Below are positions 60,424 through 64,000 of a stretch of 64,000 bases of DNA, piece by piece. Position 1 is the stretch's first letter. Every line of letters starts with the position of its first letter. The translations under genes were made by a program, and so were the position numbers. The DNA lies in NCBI GenBank assembly GCA_963812915.1, contig CAWEXB010000002.1:1-64000 (forward strand). Reading direction: 5' to 3'. The notes under the pieces were generated by a model. It worked only from the letters and a program-made list of their open reading frames with translations, was not told the origin of the DNA and did not search any database. The stretch is from JACVRW01 sp963812915. Lineage in GTDB: Bacteria; Actinomycetota; Thermoleophilia; Solirubrobacterales; Thermoleophilaceae.

Positions 60424-60944
60424 CGCGCCACCTCCTCGGCCGCGCCGGCGGCGGCCGGGGCGGCCTCCCGCGCCCGCGTGGATCCCGCGGCGGCCATCAC
60501 CGCCTTGACGATGTTGTGGTAGCCGGTACAGCGGCAGAGGTTGCCCTCCAGCCCGTGGCGTACCTCCTCTTCGGACGGATTCGGGTTGCGCTCGAGCAGA
60601 TCGGCGGCGGCCATGATCATGCCCGGCGTGCAGTAGCCGCACTGAAGGCCGTGGTGCTCCCAGAACGCCTCCTGGAGCGGATGAAGCCCGCCGTCCCCGG
60701 CCAAGCCTTCGATCGTGGTGACCTCGGCGCCGTCGGCCTGCGCGGCGAGCACCGTGCAGCTCTTCACGGCCTCACCGTTCAGCTGAACCGTGCAGGCACC
60801 ACAGGTGGTGGTGTCGCAGCCCACGTGCGTGCCGGTCAGGCCGAGCCGATCGCGCAGCAGGTGGACCAGTAGGACCCGAGCTTCGACTTCCGACTCGTGC
60901 CTCACCCCGTTGACGGTGATCTGCACCCGCACGTTCGCGCTCAT
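60420..60944 (-). CDS. coxS: CoxS-like [2Fe-2S] small subunit
   Basis: 174 residues from ATG 60944 after GAGGGAGGACGG. First cluster HVGCDTTTCGACTVQLNG (C-x4-C-x2-C, later C), second cluster HGLQCGYCTPGMIMAA and GNLCRCTGYHNI. An Ala-rich C-terminal tail is extra. Passes electrons from the molybdenum site to FAD. First gene of the cox operon, so its promoter must lie in the short gap shared with the divergent hydrolase. Confidence 0.94.
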   Translation of the reverse strand: MSANVRVQITVNGVRHESEVEARVLLVHLLRDRLGLTGTHVGCDTTTCGACTVQLNGEAVKSCTVLAAQADGAEVTTIEGLAGDGGLHPLQEAFWEHHGLQCGYCTPGMIMAAADLLERNPNPSEEEVRHGLEGNLCRCTGYHNIVKAVMAAAGSTRAREAAPAAAGAAEEVAR

Positions 60945-60979
60945 CCGTCCTCCCTCTCGATCGATCCTCTCCGTACAGG

Positions 60980-61916
60980 ATGCTATTCCTCGCCGCATCC
61001 GGGCGCGAAGGGAATATCCTCCGCCGCTTGCCCGCGGCGAAGACCAGGCACTTCAAGTTCGACGGCCACCGGCTCGTCTACGACGAATACGGCGGCGGTG
61101 ACCGGGTCGTCCTGCTGCTCCCCGGGCTGCTCTTCTCGCGACGAATGCACCGCCCGCTTGCCGAGGAGCTGGCCGGCCGCGGGTACCGCGTGCTCTGCCT
61201 GGACCTGCTCGGCCATGGCGACTCCGACCGCCCGGCCGACATGTGGAACTACTCGATGACGATCTTCGGCCGCCAGGCGATCGCGCTGCTCGATCGGCTG
61301 GAGATCGACCGGGCCGTGATTGGCGGCACCTCCCTTGGCGCGAACGCGGCGCTGGAGGCCGCGGCGGCCTCGCCCGAGCGGGTCAGGGGATTGGTCATCG
61401 AGATGCCCGTGCTCGACAACGCCCTGCTCAGCTCCGCGCTCACCTTCACTCCGATGCTCGTCGGGCTCACCTTCGGCGCGCCGATCGCCCGCCTCGTCGG
61501 CAGCGGCGCCCGGCTGGTACCGCGCGGCGTCTGGCACTTCGGCGACATGGTCCTCGACTGGTTGAGCCAGGATCCGAAGCCGTCCGCCTCGGTGCTTCAG
61601 GGCCTCTTCTTCGGCCGCGTGGCGCCCCCCACCAGCGGAGCGCCGGCAGATGAAGCACCGCACGCTCGTGATCGGCCACTACCGCGACCCGATCCACCCC
61701 TTCTCGGACTCCGACATGCTGGTGCGCGAGCTGCCGAACGCCCGGCTCGTCCAGGCGTCGTCGATCCTCGAGCTGCGGCTGACTCCCGAGCGCCTCACGG
61801 ACGAGATCGTGGTGTTCGTCGAAGGCTGCTTCCGCCCGGCGAAGCGGAGCGAGACGACGCCGCGCCGCGCCCCCGCGAGGGGCCGCCGGGGCGCCTCGGA
61901 GCGGCGTCCCTTGTAG
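60980..61916 (+). CDS. Alpha/beta hydrolase, one frameshift
   Basis: Start at ATG 60980 or TTG 61027; the latter leaves more room for the divergent cox promoter. LVYDEYGGGDRVVLLLPGLLFSRRMHRPLAEEL, CLDLLGHGDSDRP, VIGGTSLGANAALEAA (nucleophile Ser in G-T-S-L-G). The frame breaks near 61632-61640; the next frame continues MKHRTLVIGHYRDPIHPFSDSDMLVRELPNARLV with the acidic residue, ending at 61916. Corrected length is about 310 residues. Esterase or epoxide-hydrolase-like, substrate unknown. Confidence 0.82.
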
Positions 61917-61934
61917 CTACGCTTCCCTGCTGCG

Positions 61935-62651
61935 GTGTCCCACCGAAAGCAACAGAAGGAAGCACTCCGCCGCGAGCGCGAGGCGCGCGAGCGCCAAGCG
62001 CGCGAGGCCCAGCAGCGCAAGCGGATGGTCGGCTTCGGGGCCGGCGGTCTGCTCGCGGTCGCGGCGATCATCGTGCTCGTCGTCGTGGCCGCCGGAGGCA
62101 GCGGAAGCAGCGGCGCCGACGAAGCGGCAGGGGACCTGCTCCCCGACGGCGGGAGCGTCGCCGAGCAGCAGGAGTTCGACCTGAGCGCCGCCACGGAGGC
62201 GGCCGGCTGCGAGCTTCGGAGCACCCGGGCGAGGACCCGCCAGCACACCGCCAGCCTGGACCAGCGGATCAATTACGACACCAACCCGCCCACTAGCGGG
62301 CGCCACTATCAAGAGCCCGCCCCGGACGGCGCCTACGGCGACGCGCCGCAGGACGAGCAGCTCGTGCACAACCTCGAGCACGGCCGCGTGATCGTCTGGT
62401 TCAAGCCCGGCCTTCCCGAGGGCGAGCGCGCCGATCTCAGGGCGCTATTCGACGAGGACAGCTACCAGATGGTCATGGTTCCGCGACAGGACATGCCCTA
62501 CGCGGTGGCGGCGAGCGCCTGGAACCGCGATCCCATACCGAATGGGACAGGAAGACTGCTGACCTGCGATCGGATGACCCCCGAGGTGTTCGACGCCCTG
62601 CGCGCCTTCCGGGACGAGCACCGCTCGAACGGGCCCGAGGCGATTCCTTAG
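61935..62651 (+). CDS. DUF3105 membrane-anchored protein
   Basis: 238 residues from GTG 61935. N-terminal Arg/Glu-rich cytoplasmic helix (coiled-coil-like, about 5-30), one membrane segment at about 33-53 (GAGGLLAVAAIIVLVVVAAGG), then an extracytoplasmic domain with NYDTNPPTSGRHY, LVHNLEHGRVIVWF and a C-terminal AWNR. DUF3105 proteins are widespread in actinobacteria and have a conserved His-rich site (H-N-L-E-H), perhaps metal-binding. Function unknown. Confidence 0.9.
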   Translation: MSHRKQQKEALRREREARERQAREAQQRKRMVGFGAGGLLAVAAIIVLVVVAAGGSGSSGADEAAGDLLPDGGSVAEQQEFDLSAATEAAGCELRSTRARTRQHTASLDQRINYDTNPPTSGRHYQEPAPDGAYGDAPQDEQLVHNLEHGRVIVWFKPGLPEGERADLRALFDEDSYQMVMVPRQDMPYAVAASAWNRDPIPNGTGRLLTCDRMTPEVFDALRAFRDEHRSNGPEAIP

Positions 62652-62766
62652 CGGTCACCACTTAGCGGTTTTCGAGCCCGCAGACGTCCGACTTGCACAA
62701 CCGCGAGCCAAGCGGGGTTTTGCGCAGGCCGCAACCGCGCCCGCGAGAGTGTGTTACCGGTCTTTG
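62652..62766. other. Intergenic region upstream of the amidase gene
   Basis: About 115 bp, no gene. It contains the probable promoter of the amidase gene, but no consensus elements could be assigned with confidence. Confidence 0.4.
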
Positions 62767-64000
62767 GTGAAGCTGCTCGCCTCAGCAGCCGCACTCGTTT
62801 GCGTCCTCGTGCTTCCTACGGCGTCCGCCTCGGCGGCGCCGCGCGCCGTGGACTTCGAGCTCGCACCCACCGAAAGCGCGGTCACGGCGGCATCGGGTGG
62901 AGGCGTTCGCTCGCGGGCGTTGCGCACGCCCCGCCGCTTCAACCTCGTCGGCATGCGCTGGCGGGGGCGGGCGGCGCCTGAGATCGAGCTGCGGGTTCGC
63001 CGCCGTGGAAGCTGGAGTCGATGGGGAGAGCTCGAGGGGCACGACGACCACAACCCGGACCTCGGGCGCGGCGAGCGTCTCGCCACCGCCTCGGATCCGC
63101 TGTGGGTGGGAGAGGCCGATGCCGTCCAGTACCGCATGAGCCGCCGCGTGCCCCGACTCCGACTTCATTTCGTGCACGTGACCAGGCGCCCGACGCCGGC
63201 CCGGGCCGCGCAGGCGCAGGGGCCGGCCGTCGTGACGCGCGATCAATGGGGCGCCGGCGCATGCCCGCCGCGCAGGGCGCCTCAGTACGGCGAGGTGAAG
63301 GCCGTACACGTGCATCACACCGTCTCGCTCAACGACTACTCGCCGGCGGAGGGGCCCGCAATGGTGCTGGCGATCTGCCGCTACCACCGCAACTCCAACG
63401 GCTGGGACGACATCGGCTACAACGCCCTGGTCGACAAGTACGGGGTGCTCTACGAGGGCAGGGCCGGCGGGCTCGACAAGGCGGTCATCGGAGCGCAGGC
63501 ACAGGGCTTCAACGCGCAGACCGCCGGGATCTCCAACATCGGCAACCACACTTCTCTTCCTCAGACGCCGGAGGCCCTCGACGCCATGGCGCGCTACATC
63601 CGCTGGAAGCTCCCGGTGCACGCACAGCCCGTGTCCGGGGCGGTGTCGGTCACGAGCTCCGGCGGGTCCCTCACGCGCTATACGGCGGGTGCGCGGGTGA
63701 CGCTGCAACGGGTGATCGGTCACCGCGACACCGGCAGTACGGCCTGCCCGGGCAACGCCCTCTACGCGCAACTCCCCGCGCTCCGGACCATGGTCGAAAG
63801 CGGCGCGCTCGCACCCGTAACGGCCTTCGGCACGCGCCTCTCGGCGCTCTTGGGGGATGCGGCCGTGGAGTACGGCGAGGCCGTGCCGGTGAGCGGAACC
63901 CTTCTCGCGTCCGACGGCGCCCCGGTCGCCGGCGCCGCGATCGAGCTGCAGGTGAGCCCCGACGGTCGCTGGCGCACGTCCAAGAAGCTCACCACGGCTC
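62767..64000 (+). CDS. N-acetylmuramoyl-L-alanine amidase (PGRP/Amidase_2), 3' end off the window
   Basis: Open from GTG 62767 (TTG 62764 possible) to the window end, over 410 residues. A Sec signal (KLLASAAALVCVLVLPTASASA) targets it outside. After a beta-rich N-terminal region comes a PGRP domain: RDQWGAG, VHVHHTV (Zn His), YHRNSNGWDDIGYNALVDKYG, YEGRAGG, and HRDTGSTACPGNALYAQL (Zn His and Cys). It cleaves the peptide from muramic acid in peptidoglycan, or processes muropeptides. The tail beyond about 370 (VPVSGTLLASDGAPVAG) starts a carbohydrate-binding or beta-sandwich repeat. Confidence 0.9.
   Translation, partial: MKLLASAAALVCVLVLPTASASAAPRAVDFELAPTESAVTAASGGGVRSRALRTPRRFNLVGMRWRGRAAPEIELRVRRRGSWSRWGELEGHDDHNPDLGRGERLATASDPLWVGEADAVQYRMSRRVPRLRLHFVHVTRRPTPARAAQAQGPAVVTRDQWGAGACPPRRAPQYGEVKAVHVHHTVSLNDYSPAEGPAMVLAICRYHRNSNGWDDIGYNALVDKYGVLYEGRAGGLDKAVIGAQAQGFNAQTAGISNIGNHTSLPQTPEALDAMARYIRWKLPVHAQPVSGAVSVTSSGGSLTRYTAGARVTLQRVIGHRDTGSTACPGNALYAQLPALRTMVESGALAPVTAFGTRLSALLGDAAVEYGEAVPVSGTLLASDGAPVAGAAIELQVSPDGRWRTSKKLTTA

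Noticed and set aside
1..64000. CRISPR arrays, rRNA genes, riboswitches
   Set aside because: No evenly spaced short repeats, no rRNA-like conserved blocks and no recognisable riboswitch cores were seen.

Overview
The window is GC-rich DNA with many GTG and TTG starts and dense 1 to 4 bp gene overlaps. Regulators include GntR, MocR, TetR, MarR, LysR and two ECF sigma factors with C-terminal extensions, and there is an aerobic CO-dehydrogenase-like (cox) cluster. This points to an actinomycetote. The mix of DUF2332, DUF3105, AlkZ-like winged-helix proteins and a form-II-type cox operon suggests a soil Thermoleophilia relative (Solirubrobacterales or Gaiellales), but that placement is inference.

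Layout. 1-2.3 kb: a partial reductase, a DUF2182 membrane protein and a DUF899 protein. 2.6-11.2 kb is a mobile island. It holds an HNH/recombinase-tail protein, a truncated IS110 chimera, a short tyrosine recombinase, an IS1182-family element, an IS110-family element abutting it, and a second IS110-family element (9558-10892) cleanly inserted in a patatin-like gene. The last element has an intact recombinase. Its left non-coding region looks like a bridge RNA, with guides matching both its own ends and its insertion site. This is the most interesting object in the window.

11.2-17.7 kb: a GntR-controlled ABC importer with a fumarylacetoacetate-hydrolase-family enzyme, then a divergent LysR/acetyltransferase pair. 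17.8-23.5 kb: a SigG-like sigma factor, a DrrAB-like exporter, an enoyl-CoA hydratase and a TetR/SDR operon with its operator. 23.1-31.7 kb: a hydrolase-cyclase fusion next to a cNMP-binding protein, then CoA-linked catabolic genes (amino-acid-type binding protein, enoyl-CoA hydratase, acyl-CoA ligase, aldehyde dehydrogenase). 31.7-50.3 kb: single-gene housekeeping and stress units: three AlkZ/YcaQ-like winged-helix proteins, two DHA2 efflux pumps, an ECF41 sigma factor with divergent ECF41-type promoters, a citryl-CoA-lyase/CoA-ligase pair, a zinc-binding lipoprotein under a Zur-like box, and PPK2. 50.4-53.5 kb: MocR and MarR units. 53.5-60.9 kb: an eight-gene minus-strand cox operon (coxS-coxL-coxM-coxD-coxE-xdhC-xdhC-mobA-like). 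61-64 kb: a hydrolase, a DUF3105 protein and a PGRP amidase running off the end.

At least eleven one-base frameshifts, several of them in short G/C runs, interrupt otherwise well-conserved genes. They look more like residual assembly errors than real gene decay.
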